NCBI GenBank assembly: GCA_963665195.1
Contig: OY762070.1
Coordinates: 2,976,001 to 3,040,000 of the forward strand
Source of the DNA: VXYL01 sp963665195
GTDB lineage: Bacteria > Pseudomonadota > Gammaproteobacteria > Pseudomonadales > Azotimanducaceae
Direction of reading: 5' to 3'
DNA length: 64,000 bases
Under the pieces are notes generated by a model. The model was not told the DNA's origin and did not search any database. It worked only from the letters and a program-made list of their open reading frames with translations. Below are positions 26,525 to 35,088 of this stretch, piece after piece (position 1 is the first letter of the stretch; the number at the start of each line of letters is the position of its first letter). Both the position numbers and the translations under genes were made by a program.

Positions 26525-27657
26525 CTCAGCCCGCCTCCGCCGGGGCGCCTTCCCCGCCCGGCGGCGCCCGCGGCACGCGCACGGTGAGCGTCGTGCCGCC
26601 GCCGCTCTCGTAGGCGAACGCGCCGCCCAGCGCCGCCACCCGCTCGCGGATGCCGCGCAGCCCGTTGCCCTCCCGGACGATGCCGCCCGCGCCGTCGTCC
26701 CACAGCGACAGCACCACCTCGCCGCCGTCCGCGCGGACGCTGCCGCGCACCCGCGTCGCCCGGGCGTGGCGGACGATGTTGGTCACCGCCTCGCGCAGCG
26801 CCAGCGCCACCACCGTCTCCGGCGCCCGCGGCAGCCCGTCCAGGCCCCGCGCGTCGATGCGGTGCTCGATCCCCGCCGACGTCAGCGCCAGCCGCGCCGT
26901 CGCCAGCTCGCCGGCCAGCCCGGCGTCCAGGTAGCCGCGCACCGCCTGCCGCACCTCCCCGAGCGCCTTGCGCGAGATGCCCTCCACCTCCCTGATCTCC
27001 CGCGCGGCCCGAACCGGATCGGCGGCCACCAGCTTCGAGGCCAGCTCGCTCTTGAGCGTCACCATCGACAGCGTGTGGCCGAGCAGGTCGTGCAGGTCCC
27101 GCCCGATCCGCTCCCGCTCCGCCACCGCCGCCAGCCGCTCCACCTCCCAGTGCGCCATCTGCAGGTGCGCGTTGCCGCGCCGACGCTCCGCGTCAAGGAT
27201 GCGCATGGCGCCGACGAAGAGGATCAGGAGCAGGACCGGCGTCAGCCACGCGAGACGCGTCTCCGGCGCGAAGTCCAGCCCGAACGAAGTGCCGGCCGCA
27301 AGCAGCAGCGCTGCGCCGATCATCAGCCACGCCCCGGCGCCTCGGGCGCTGTCCGCCGCGCTGGCCGCGTAGATGTAGAACACCGCGCCGCCGCGGTTGA
27401 TGTCGAAGGCCGTGCTGAGCGCGCCCAGCGCGCTCGCGACCGCGAACGCCGCCACGCCGGCGGACGCCCGATCCGCGTCCCGCGCCTTCACGAAGTGGAC
27501 CGGCAGGTAGGCAAGCGCGAGCGCCGCCGCGTAGCCCCAGTACTCCGGCGCCCGCGCCGCCATGATCGGATCGAACAGCAGCCCCACGAGAAACAGCGCC
27601 GAGAGCCAGCGCTCCCTGTCGCGCCACGCGAACCACTCACCCGCCTTCCTCAAGCTC
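26525..27657. repeat. Exact 1133-bp duplication, copy 1
   Basis: Identical, as far as I can read it, to 31311-32443 in the same orientation (offset 4786). It holds the histidine-kinase gene plus the last codons of the TfuA gene that precedes it in copy 2. Recombination between the copies would delete 4.8 kb containing the RES locus, the ISKra4 element and the response regulator. Confidence 0.93.
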
Positions 27658-27683
27658 CGACGCCTCTTGCAGCGCACCGTCAT
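26526..27683 (-). CDS. DesK/NarX-like sensor histidine kinase, duplicated copy
   Basis: A 385-aa membrane histidine kinase identical to the kinase at 31312-32451 except for its first residues (MTVRCKRRRS replaces MPPS). The four to five hydrophobic segments, the HisKA_3 motif ERIGRDLHDLLGHTLSMV and the HATPase segment REAVTNIVRHARATRV with DDGAGG are complete. Unlike the other copy it has no response regulator: directly after its stop the sequence changes to the decarboxylase fragment. It could still phosphorylate the regulator encoded 4 kb away. The new N-terminus comes from the junction sequence. Confidence 0.85.
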   Translation of the reverse strand: MTVRCKRRRSLRKAGEWFAWRDRERWLSALFLVGLLFDPIMAARAPEYWGYAAALALAYLPVHFVKARDADRASAGVAAFAVASALGALSTAFDINRGGAVFYIYAASAADSARGAGAWLMIGAALLLAAGTSFGLDFAPETRLAWLTPVLLLILFVGAMRILDAERRRGNAHLQMAHWEVERLAAVAERERIGRDLHDLLGHTLSMVTLKSELASKLVAADPVRAAREIREVEGISRKALGEVRQAVRGYLDAGLAGELATARLALTSAGIEHRIDARGLDGLPRAPETVVALALREAVTNIVRHARATRVRGSVRADGGEVVLSLWDDGAGGIVREGNGLRGIRERVAALGGAFAYESGGGTTLTVRVPRAPPGGEGAPAEAG

Positions 27684-27858
27684 CCCCGGCCGCCCGTTTG
27701 GCGAACGACACTAGCTCGCTTGGAGGGCGTCGCGCCCTGCGGTCAGGATCCCTTCCGACGGCGGCTCGCCAACAGAAAGCCCTTGGGCGTCGCGGCACGA
27801 CGTTGGCTGAACGGCGGCACCCGGCCCATTGGCGGCGTCGCGCTCCACCTTGGGCGCT

Positions 27859-28356
27859 ATGGGCGTAGTCGGCTGGATGCAAGTCGGAGCGTGGGCGGAG
27901 TACGGAAGCAGCGATAGCGTAGCTGAGGTAACAGAGCTGCTGGAAAGCGGTTTCGGGCATTCGTTCGTGGATCCCTTCGTGCGGGCGGCGCTCGAACTGG
28001 CCGCCATGAACGCAACAGCGATCACGGTCGACGAGGCGGCTAGGCGGACGGGTCAGGGCAAGAATCAGATCCTTGACCGGATCAAGCAACGCAGCCTCCT
28101 AGCCGTCCGCGGCAGGAATCCCGTCTTCCAGTTCGCCGAGGCGGGCAAGTTCGTCCCACATCTTGACGACGTACTTCCCGAACTGATCCCCAACGTCCAT
28201 CCTATAGGCGTGCTGCACTGGTTCAGCGAGCCCAACCCGGACTTGAGCTGCGAGGCGACTGCCTACGATCCGGTCTCTCCACGGACTTGGCTGATGAGCG
28301 ATCTTCCGGTTGCACCCGTCAAGGAACTGGCCCGGCATGTAATGCGCGAGTCGTGA
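27859..28356 (+). CDS. Antitoxin of a RES-type toxin-antitoxin pair
   Basis: A 165-aa protein from the ATG at 27859 (an ATG at 27877 is as plausible). The part ATAITVDEAARRTGQGKNQI then KQRSLLAVRGRNPVFQFAEA is a small DNA-binding/strand-pairing region. The C-terminal part LIPNVHPIGVLHWFSEPNPD through PVSPRTWLMSD is the toxin-facing region seen in antitoxins next to RES-domain toxins. The RES gene starts 10 bp downstream. Its toxin is disrupted by an insertion sequence, so this antitoxin no longer has an active local partner. Confidence 0.75.
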   Translation: MGVVGWMQVGAWAEYGSSDSVAEVTELLESGFGHSFVDPFVRAALELAAMNATAITVDEAARRTGQGKNQILDRIKQRSLLAVRGRNPVFQFAEAGKFVPHLDDVLPELIPNVHPIGVLHWFSEPNPDLSCEATAYDPVSPRTWLMSDLPVAPVKELARHVMRES

Positions 28357-28395
28357 TCTCTTGGCATGGCCGAGAGGCTGAGCCCACCCCCAACG

Positions 28396-29976
28396 GGGTG
28401 TACGACAATTCTCTGGTAAGTGACCACTAACGGCCGGCGTTGGCTGTGGATGCGGAGTGGGGCCATCGCGGACGCTCTATTCTTGGGGTTTGCGACACAA
28501 CCCAGGAACGGAGGAGCCCGCGATGGCGATAGGGACTGTCGCCGACGAGCGCATGGAACGCAAGCGCGAGTTGGACGAGGCGAAGGAGGAGCTGGCGACG
28601 GCGATGGGGAGGTACGCGGCGGCGGAGCTGGCCGCGTCGGCGGCGGGGGAGGCGCCGGAGTCGCATCCGGCGCTGCTGGATCTGCGCGTCCGGCGGGCGG
28701 CGCTGTCGGCGGCGCGGCTGGGGCTGGAGGCGGCGTACCGGGCGGACCGGTCGGACGGCGTCGCGCCGTCGTGCCCGAAGTGCGGGGAGCGGATGCGGCT
28801 GTCGGACCGGGAGAGGCCTCTGGTGGAGACGGCGCTGGGGCCGGTGCGGCTGCCGATGGCGCGGCACGCCTGCTGCGGGAAGACGGTGCGGCAGCGCGAG
28901 GCGGCGCTGGACATCGCGGGCTCGATGACGCCTGCGGCGCGGCGCATGGCGAGCCTGGCGGGGTCGTCGTGCTGCTACGCGGAGGCGGACCGGCTGCTGG
29001 TCGAGCTGGCGGGGCTGAACTTCGGCGCGAAGCGCATCGAGCGGACGACGCGGGCGGTGGGCGCGGACGCGGAGGCGCGGCGGGAGGCGGCGCTGTCGGG
29101 CGCGCTGTCGGTGGCCTCTGGCGGCGGGAAGGTTCCGACGCGCAAGCCCTTGAAGGAAGGGGAGATCCTGTGCCTGGCGGTGGACGGGACGGGGGTGCCG
29201 GCGCGGCCGTCGGAGACCGCCGGGCGCTCCGGGAAGGACGGCGCGGCGCGCACCCGGGAGGCGAAGGTGGGCGCCTTGTGGCTGCTGGAGCCGGACGGCG
29301 AGGGCGGGCGCCGCACCGTGGACGGCTCGGTGCGGTACTTCGCCGCCATCGAGAGCGCGGAGGACGACGCCGGCGGCGACTCGCCCGTTGCGCGGCGCCT
29401 GCTGCGCGAGCTGGCGGCGGCGGGCTACGGGCCGGAGGACGTCGGCGTCTGCATCGGCGACGGCGCCGAGTGGCTGCGGCGGCTGTTCGAGGAGTGGTTC
29501 CCGAACGCGGTGCCGATCGTCGACTGCTTCCACGCGGCGGAGTACGCGTGGGCGGCGGCGAACGCCCGCTACGGCCCCGGCACCGACCTCGCGAAACGCT
29601 GGGCGACGAGGCTGTGCCGGTGGCTCAAGACCGGCGACATCGACAGGACGCTGGCGGCGCTGCGCCGGGCCGGCGGCGAGGAGAGCGCCAGGGCGGCCCG
29701 GTACATCGCCGAGCGGCGCGGGCGGATGCGCTACGACGAGTACCTCGCGCGCGGGCTGCCCATCGGCTCGGGGCGCGTCGAGGCGGCCTGCAAGACGGTC
29801 GTCGGGCGGCGCCTGAAATGCACCGGCATGCGCTGGACCGTGGCCGGCGCGAACCCCGTCATCTGGGTGCGCTGCGCGCGGCTCAGCGGCTGGTTCGACG
29901 ACTACTGGGAGGAACGCCTGCGCCTCGCCGCGTGAACGCGCGTGGAGGTCGTCTACCAGAGATTTGTCGTACACCC
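28396..29976 (+). mobile_element. ISKra4-family insertion sequence, complete
   Basis: A 1581-bp element with 23-bp terminal inverted repeats that match at 22 positions (both ends begin GGGTGTACGACAA), one transposase gene, and a 9-bp target duplication CCCCCAACG on each side (28387-28395 and 29977-29985). The target is codon 9-10 of the RES toxin gene. Intact ends, an intact gene and an exact duplication indicate a recent insertion. Confidence 0.9.
28523..29935 (+). CDS. ISKra4-family transposase
   Basis: A 470-aa DDE transposase. The N-terminal region includes a zinc-finger-like CPKCGERM and CCGKT. The catalytic core has LCLAVDGTGVPARP (first Asp), CIGDGAEWLRRLFEEWFPNA then IVDCFHAAEYAW (second Asp), and the C-terminal GLPIGSGRVEAACKTVVGRR then LKCTGMRWTVAGANPVIWVR with the final Glu. 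The ATG at 28523 has a GGAGGAG site; the upstream in-frame ATG at 28457 lacks one. The C-terminal motif is typical of the ISKra4 group. Confidence 0.9.
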   Translation: MAIGTVADERMERKRELDEAKEELATAMGRYAAAELAASAAGEAPESHPALLDLRVRRAALSAARLGLEAAYRADRSDGVAPSCPKCGERMRLSDRERPLVETALGPVRLPMARHACCGKTVRQREAALDIAGSMTPAARRMASLAGSSCCYAEADRLLVELAGLNFGAKRIERTTRAVGADAEARREAALSGALSVASGGGKVPTRKPLKEGEILCLAVDGTGVPARPSETAGRSGKDGAARTREAKVGALWLLEPDGEGGRRTVDGSVRYFAAIESAEDDAGGDSPVARRLLRELAAAGYGPEDVGVCIGDGAEWLRRLFEEWFPNAVPIVDCFHAAEYAWAAANARYGPGTDLAKRWATRLCRWLKTGDIDRTLAALRRAGGEESARAARYIAERRGRMRYDEYLARGLPIGSGRVEAACKTVVGRRLKCTGMRWTVAGANPVIWVRCARLSGWFDDYWEERLRLAA

Positions 29977-30698
29977 CCCCCAACGGGGGCGCTAGCCCCG
30001 CCGCTTGGCGATGTGTTCACCTTGCCCGCCGGACAGATCGTCTGGCGGCTGTACTTCCGAGAGCCCTACGGCACGACTTGGAACGCCTTCCGGAGCTATG
30101 GGCCGACGTCCAGTCGTTTCGATCATCACCCGCCGCCACCCGGCATATCGCCGGCCCAAGCGATCCTGTACGCCGCCGAGAGCTACCCGACCTGCCTCGC
30201 GGAGATGTTCCAGAGCACCAGGGTGGTGGACCGTTGGACGAGCGATCCGCACCTTGCAGCATTCGCATTCGCTAGCGCCATCCCGCTACTCGACGTCACT
30301 GGCTCTTGGCCCACGCGGGCAGGCGCATCAATGGCGATCAACTCCGGAGGCCGGGCGGCGGCGCGTCAGTGGTCGCGCCGAATCCACGCTGAGTTTCCCG
30401 AAGTCAGCAGCATCTTCTACGCCTCATCAATGGATGGAAACCAGCCCGCCTACGCGTTCTACGAACGCGCCGAGGCGCACATCGAGAAGACGCCGGTGCT
30501 GGATCTCCCGCTGGCACATGCAGCTCTTCGCCGGCAAGTCGTCGCAGCGGCCCGCCGCTTCGGTTAGCGGCTAGTCTGACCCGTTCGTACATCGGCACTC
30601 GGCGCACCACGAGCCGGTGTCCACGCGGCACGATCTCGAACCGGGTTCGCGGAATGGGTCACGTACCTCAGCGACGAGTGGCGCCGGACGCATGCGCC

Positions 30699-31310
30699 CT
30701 ACAGCCAGCCCTTGTCGCGGGCGATGCGCGCGGCGTCGATGCGGTTGGCGGCGCCAAGCCTGCCGATGGCGGCGGAGAGGTAGTTGCGCACGGTGCCGAC
30801 GGCGATGTGGTAGCGCCTGGCGATCTCGGCGGCGCTCTGCCCCTCGCCCGCCTCGCGCAGCACCTGGCGCTGGCGGTCCGTGAGCGGGTCGTCGCCCATC
30901 CAGGCTTCGAGCAGCAGCTCCGGGTCGATGACGCGGCCGCCGCCGTGGACCTCGCGTAGCGCGTCGGCGAGCTCCGCCGCCGGCGCGTCCTTGAGCAGGT
31001 AGCCCGACGCGCCGGCGTCGAGGGCCCGCCGCACGTAGCCGGGCCGGGCGAACGTCGTCACCATCACCACCCGCGTCGGCAGGCGCCGCGCCGCGACCCT
31101 GTGCGCCAGCTCGATCCCCGTCAGCCCCGGCATCTCGATGTCCGCCACCAGCAGGTCCGGGCGCAGCTCCCGCACCATGCCCAGCGCGGCCTCCCCGTCC
31201 GCCGCCTCGCCGACCACCTCGAAGCTGCCGTCGAGCTGCAGCAGCGCCGACAGCGCGCCGAGCACCAGCCGCTGGTCCTCGGCGATCACCGCCCGGATGC
31301 GCCCCGCCAC
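30699..31310 (-). CDS. NarL/LuxR-family response regulator
   Basis: A 203-aa regulator with a receiver domain (AVIAEDQRLVLGALSALLQL, phospho-acceptor D57 in LLVADIEMPG, T and K of VVMVTTFARPG and YLLKDAPA) and a C-terminal LuxR helix-turn-helix (LTDRQRQVLREAGEGQSAAE, VRNYLSAAIGRLGA). The GTG start at 31310 is one base after the kinase stop. It is the last gene of the peptide-biosynthesis operon and most likely controls that operon together with the kinase; this is inferred from linkage. Confidence 0.92.
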   Translation of the reverse strand: MAGRIRAVIAEDQRLVLGALSALLQLDGSFEVVGEAADGEAALGMVRELRPDLLVADIEMPGLTGIELAHRVAARRLPTRVVMVTTFARPGYVRRALDAGASGYLLKDAPAAELADALREVHGGGRVIDPELLLEAWMGDDPLTDRQRQVLREAGEGQSAAEIARRYHIAVGTVRNYLSAAIGRLGAANRIDAARIARDKGWL

Positions 31311-32443
31311 CTCAGCCCGCCTCCGCCGGGGCGCCTTCCCCGCCCGGCGGCGCCCGCGGCACGCGCACGGTGAGCGTCGTGCCGCCGCCGCTCTCGTAGG
31401 CGAACGCGCCGCCCAGCGCCGCCACCCGCTCGCGGATGCCGCGCAGCCCGTTGCCCTCCCGGACGATGCCGCCCGCGCCGTCGTCCCACAGCGACAGCAC
31501 CACCTCGCCGCCGTCCGCGCGGACGCTGCCGCGCACCCGCGTCGCCCGGGCGTGGCGGACGATGTTGGTCACCGCCTCGCGCAGCGCCAGCGCCACCACC
31601 GTCTCCGGCGCCCGCGGCAGCCCGTCCAGGCCCCGCGCGTCGATGCGGTGCTCGATCCCCGCCGACGTCAGCGCCAGCCGCGCCGTCGCCAGCTCGCCGG
31701 CCAGCCCGGCGTCCAGGTAGCCGCGCACCGCCTGCCGCACCTCCCCGAGCGCCTTGCGCGAGATGCCCTCCACCTCCCTGATCTCCCGCGCGGCCCGAAC
31801 CGGATCGGCGGCCACCAGCTTCGAGGCCAGCTCGCTCTTGAGCGTCACCATCGACAGCGTGTGGCCGAGCAGGTCGTGCAGGTCCCGCCCGATCCGCTCC
31901 CGCTCCGCCACCGCCGCCAGCCGCTCCACCTCCCAGTGCGCCATCTGCAGGTGCGCGTTGCCGCGCCGACGCTCCGCGTCAAGGATGCGCATGGCGCCGA
32001 CGAAGAGGATCAGGAGCAGGACCGGCGTCAGCCACGCGAGACGCGTCTCCGGCGCGAAGTCCAGCCCGAACGAAGTGCCGGCCGCAAGCAGCAGCGCTGC
32101 GCCGATCATCAGCCACGCCCCGGCGCCTCGGGCGCTGTCCGCCGCGCTGGCCGCGTAGATGTAGAACACCGCGCCGCCGCGGTTGATGTCGAAGGCCGTG
32201 CTGAGCGCGCCCAGCGCGCTCGCGACCGCGAACGCCGCCACGCCGGCGGACGCCCGATCCGCGTCCCGCGCCTTCACGAAGTGGACCGGCAGGTAGGCAA
32301 GCGCGAGCGCCGCCGCGTAGCCCCAGTACTCCGGCGCCCGCGCCGCCATGATCGGATCGAACAGCAGCCCCACGAGAAACAGCGCCGAGAGCCAGCGCTC
32401 CCTGTCGCGCCACGCGAACCACTCACCCGCCTTCCTCAAGCTC
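31311..32443. repeat. Exact 1133-bp duplication, copy 2 (probable parent)
   Basis: The same sequence as 26525-27657. This copy is in natural context: the upstream edge lies within the overlap with the TfuA gene and the response regulator follows directly. It is therefore likely to be the source of copy 1. Confidence 0.93.
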
Positions 32444-32451
32444 GGAGGCAT
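31312..32451 (-). CDS. DesK/NarX-like sensor histidine kinase of the peptide operon
   Basis: A 379-aa inner-membrane sensor. Residues about 20-155 form several hydrophobic segments with short loops and no large periplasmic domain, as in DesK. H192 lies in ERIGRDLHDLLGH (HisKA_3), and the ATPase domain has TNIVRHARAT and WDDGAGGIVREGNGLRGIRE. The start at ATG 32451 overlaps the TfuA gene by 29 bp, so it is translated as part of the biosynthetic operon. A sensor in such an operon could respond to the product or to membrane stress. Confidence 0.9.
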   Translation of the reverse strand: MPPSLRKAGEWFAWRDRERWLSALFLVGLLFDPIMAARAPEYWGYAAALALAYLPVHFVKARDADRASAGVAAFAVASALGALSTAFDINRGGAVFYIYAASAADSARGAGAWLMIGAALLLAAGTSFGLDFAPETRLAWLTPVLLLILFVGAMRILDAERRRGNAHLQMAHWEVERLAAVAERERIGRDLHDLLGHTLSMVTLKSELASKLVAADPVRAAREIREVEGISRKALGEVRQAVRGYLDAGLAGELATARLALTSAGIEHRIDARGLDGLPRAPETVVALALREAVTNIVRHARATRVRGSVRADGGEVVLSLWDDGAGGIVREGNGLRGIRERVAALGGAFAYESGGGTTLTVRVPRAPPGGEGAPAEAG

Positions 32452-33793
32452 GCCGCCCACCCATCTCCCAGAGGTACTGCGACAACGCTTCGGTCAGGAG
32501 CTCGCCCGGAGAACGGAAGCCGAGCACGGGAGCGCAACGGTCCAAAGGCTGCCCGTCGCCGAGCCCCAACCGACCTCGGCACCAGCGGTGAAACTCCCGC
32601 TCGTCAAGCCCGCAGTCCGCCAACGTCGGAGCACCGATGCTGCGCGACAGCAGGAACCGGCGCTTCTCCAATGCCTGGCGACGCAACGCCCCAAACCGGC
32701 CCGTTCTCTGCAGCTCAACCTTGAACGCCTCGTCCAGCGCACCGTCTTCACCATCTACCGTTTCCCGGATGACCTTAGCTCGCCAAGCGATGCCAGCGAA
32801 GTCATTTCGCGTCAGTTCGCGGCGCTCAAGCCACCCGTCGAGGGACGTCTTGCTTAGCAGCCCCTGATCACGGCGATACTCGTCAACCGCTGCCTGCAAG
32901 GCCTCGGTCGTGGGCGCTGCACCTCGCCGCGTCGATTCGCGCGCCGCCAGCACAGCGAGCTGGGCTCGGTCCATCAATGCCGGTCCGTCCGGGCAGGCCA
33001 GCATCGCGTGTCGTCGCAGTTCGTTCGCACCGACGGCATCGTCGCCCTCCTCGGCGCACCCGCCCGAGGCGGCGGAAACGAGACGATGCCAGAACACGGT
33101 TCGCTCAAGCGCAACTCGCACCCCGGCGCGTGGCCCGCTCTCCCGCTGAGCAGCGACCTTGCGCAGCAAGGCCACAGCATCGTCCCGCTTGACGTCGTGG
33201 CGGCGTTCGTGGGCCACCGCTAGCAGGCGATCAACCACTCGGCTTTCGACGCCAGCGGCGACGGCCGCTTCGCCGACCTGCATCCAGCTACGGTCGATGA
33301 AGTGGATGGCCTTGGCAGCCTCGGCGACAAGCTTGGCGACTTGCGGGCTGATCAGGCCATCGATGGTGGCGTTTTGCAGCGTCCGACGCACGTTAACCAT
33401 GGGAACGGACAATGCGGGATATCCCAGCGTCGCCGGACCGTGTGCCAGCGCCACTTCATCGTCGTCTTCAAGCGTGCCGGATGCGAACCACTCGAACACG
33501 CATCCCACGCCTTCCATGCCGAACGCATGCAGTTCGCACGCCCGCAGCGCACCCATGCTGGCCGCGCCCAAGACCCGAATGCCTCGTTCAAGTGCGAAGA
33601 GGATCTCCTTGTGCCACACCGCCGGGACTTGGCCAAACACCCCGTCTATCAAGGCGATGAGTCTGCAATCCGGCTCTGACGCGATCCGGTAGATGTCACC
33701 CATCGCCGCCGGCGGATGGAAGGCGGCGTCGGGCAGCAGCCCCTGTGCCGCACCAAGCGGCATTGATGGCCCGAGAAACACATGTCTTTTCAT
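32423..33793 (-). CDS. TfuA-domain protein, partner of the adjacent YcaO
   Basis: A 456-aa protein. The TfuA domain fills residues about 1-160: HVFLGPSMPLGAAQGLLPDA, PPAAMGDIYRI, LIDGVFGQVPAVWHKEILFA, VLGAASMGALRACELHAFGM. The remaining 290 residues are helical and unrecognised. TfuA proteins work with a YcaO to put a thioamide into a peptide backbone, as in methyl-coenzyme M reductase and thioviridamide-type peptides, probably by supplying sulfur. Its ATG overlaps the YcaO stop (ATGA), the tightest form of coupling, and both belong to the operon ending in the two-component pair. Confidence 0.88.
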   Translation of the reverse strand: MKRHVFLGPSMPLGAAQGLLPDAAFHPPAAMGDIYRIASEPDCRLIALIDGVFGQVPAVWHKEILFALERGIRVLGAASMGALRACELHAFGMEGVGCVFEWFASGTLEDDDEVALAHGPATLGYPALSVPMVNVRRTLQNATIDGLISPQVAKLVAEAAKAIHFIDRSWMQVGEAAVAAGVESRVVDRLLAVAHERRHDVKRDDAVALLRKVAAQRESGPRAGVRVALERTVFWHRLVSAASGGCAEEGDDAVGANELRRHAMLACPDGPALMDRAQLAVLAARESTRRGAAPTTEALQAAVDEYRRDQGLLSKTSLDGWLERRELTRNDFAGIAWRAKVIRETVDGEDGALDEAFKVELQRTGRFGALRRQALEKRRFLLSRSIGAPTLADCGLDEREFHRWCRGRLGLGDGQPLDRCAPVLGFRSPGELLTEALSQYLWEMGGRHASELEEGG

Positions 33794-35088
33794 GGCGCCG
33801 CCAGTTCCCGCCGGATGCGGTTCGATGCCGCGGCAGCGCGCCGCCCAAGCGCACAGTTCCGCTCTAAGGCGATCCCCTCGAGACCGGGCACGACGACCCT
33901 GACCACCGGGATGCCGATGTCTTCACGGCTGAAATCCACGACCACGACACGCTCCAGCCCCAAGCTCCGAACCGCCTGCAGCAAACGGTCCACGTCGCCT
34001 TCAAAGGTGGTGGCTGCAACATCATCGAGCACTGGCGGCGTACCTGTGTCCGCGGTCCGTGCGGCAGCCATGGCAGTCAGGTCGTCGATGCGACGGCAGT
34101 TTTCGTACTCGGCGGGCAGTAGGTCATCCCGGCTGCCAGCGATCATGCCGAGCCGGCTTTGGATCGCCTCGGTGAGGGCTCGCAGCAGCGCGATGGTCGG
34201 CGAAAGGTGGCAACCGTAGCCGGAGAACATGCCGAGCGGGCGCCGCATGTGCTGCGCCACGGCATCAAAGATGGTCGCGGCGAAGGTGGGAATACCCGCA
34301 TCGGACGTGATGTCCCACAGCATCGCCTGCACACCGTGCGCCGCTAAGTGGTCGTCCAGCAACTCTCGAAGCGCGGGGTCCTCAAGCGCTGTTTCGTCCA
34401 GCCGCCCGCCGCCATCGCTGCCGGTCAGTACCCGCCGGGTCTGCCGCTGGATGTGCCAGAGGCTGAGCGCATCCCGTTCGATGACTTCGCACAACCCATG
34501 CGTGATGGCTTCGAGCAGGTGATTGCCGGATGCCAAGCCGTTCGAGCTCATGAAGAATGTCTGGACATGGTTTGGCGGCTGAACGAAGTTCGTGCTAGCA
34601 ACCTCCCAAGGGACCCAGCACGGCTCATCGGAGAGGATGTCGTAGCCCTCCACAAGCAAAAGGGGCACATCCTCCCGCACTATAGCCCCGCGGCACCGCG
34701 GCAATCCACGGATGTCGCAGACCGCATACCCCGTCTCCTTCATCCTAGCAACGGATTCGTAAAGGACGGGGGCTTCGGCATGCTCAGCATGCCACGACTC
34801 GATCGCCTCCATCATCGCCGACGCCTTGGCCGCAGCCTTGGTCAGCCCTTTGCCCTGCGAGACTGCGAGGCCGCGCGAGTTGGGGCGGATGCCGCAGTAG
34901 ACAGGTACGCCCAAGCGATCCAGCCCAGTGATGTTGGCAAGCCGCGTGATGCCGAACCGGGGCAACAGGTGCTCATATCTGGCGATGGTGTCTTCTGGAG
35001 CGCAGGCCCTGTGCGTACCGCTGACGTACCGTTTCGTGGCGTGCAGTTCGGCACCCCAGAAGCGGATCGGGGACGCAGTCACCGGCAT
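33790..35088 (-). CDS. YcaO-domain protein, TfuA-coupled (predicted thioamidation)
   Basis: A 432-aa YcaO, an ATP-dependent enzyme that activates a backbone amide for attack by sulfur or by a side chain. The ATP site is visible: S77-GKG in VSQGKGLTKAAAKASAMMEA, E94 and E97, then E201, E204 and D206 in LCEVIERDALSLW. It ends in RIRRELAAP and lacks the proline-rich tail seen in the other two YcaO proteins of this operon. Absence of that tail and overlap with a TfuA gene suggest a thioamide-forming role. Its start overlaps the M50 gene by 10 bp. Confidence 0.9.
   Translation of the reverse strand: MPVTASPIRFWGAELHATKRYVSGTHRACAPEDTIARYEHLLPRFGITRLANITGLDRLGVPVYCGIRPNSRGLAVSQGKGLTKAAAKASAMMEAIESWHAEHAEAPVLYESVARMKETGYAVCDIRGLPRCRGAIVREDVPLLLVEGYDILSDEPCWVPWEVASTNFVQPPNHVQTFFMSSNGLASGNHLLEAITHGLCEVIERDALSLWHIQRQTRRVLTGSDGGGRLDETALEDPALRELLDDHLAAHGVQAMLWDITSDAGIPTFAATIFDAVAQHMRRPLGMFSGYGCHLSPTIALLRALTEAIQSRLGMIAGSRDDLLPAEYENCRRIDDLTAMAAARTADTGTPPVLDDVAATTFEGDVDRLLQAVRSLGLERVVVVDFSREDIGIPVVRVVVPGLEGIALERNCALGRRAAAASNRIRRELAAP

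Larger units (their letters stand above)
28366..30567 (+). pseudogene. RES-domain toxin gene split by an insertion sequence
   Basis: RES toxins degrade NAD+. The ATG at 28366 gives ten codons (MAERLSPPPT), then the ISKra4 element interrupts. Removing 28396-29985 (element plus one target copy) restores one open frame: GALAPPLGDVFTLPAGQIVW followed by RLYFREPYGTTWNAFRSYGP and SRFDHHPPP, with the RES arginine and other conserved residues, then LLDVTGSWPTRAGASMAIN to the stop at 30567. The rejoined product is about 203 aa, a normal RES length. The domain itself is intact, but its start and ribosome site are separated from it. Confidence 0.85.

Noticed and set aside
28427..29983. A 518-aa minus-strand frame inside the insertion element
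   Set aside because: Antisense of the ISKra4 transposase gene; Arg/Pro-rich with no recognisable motif.
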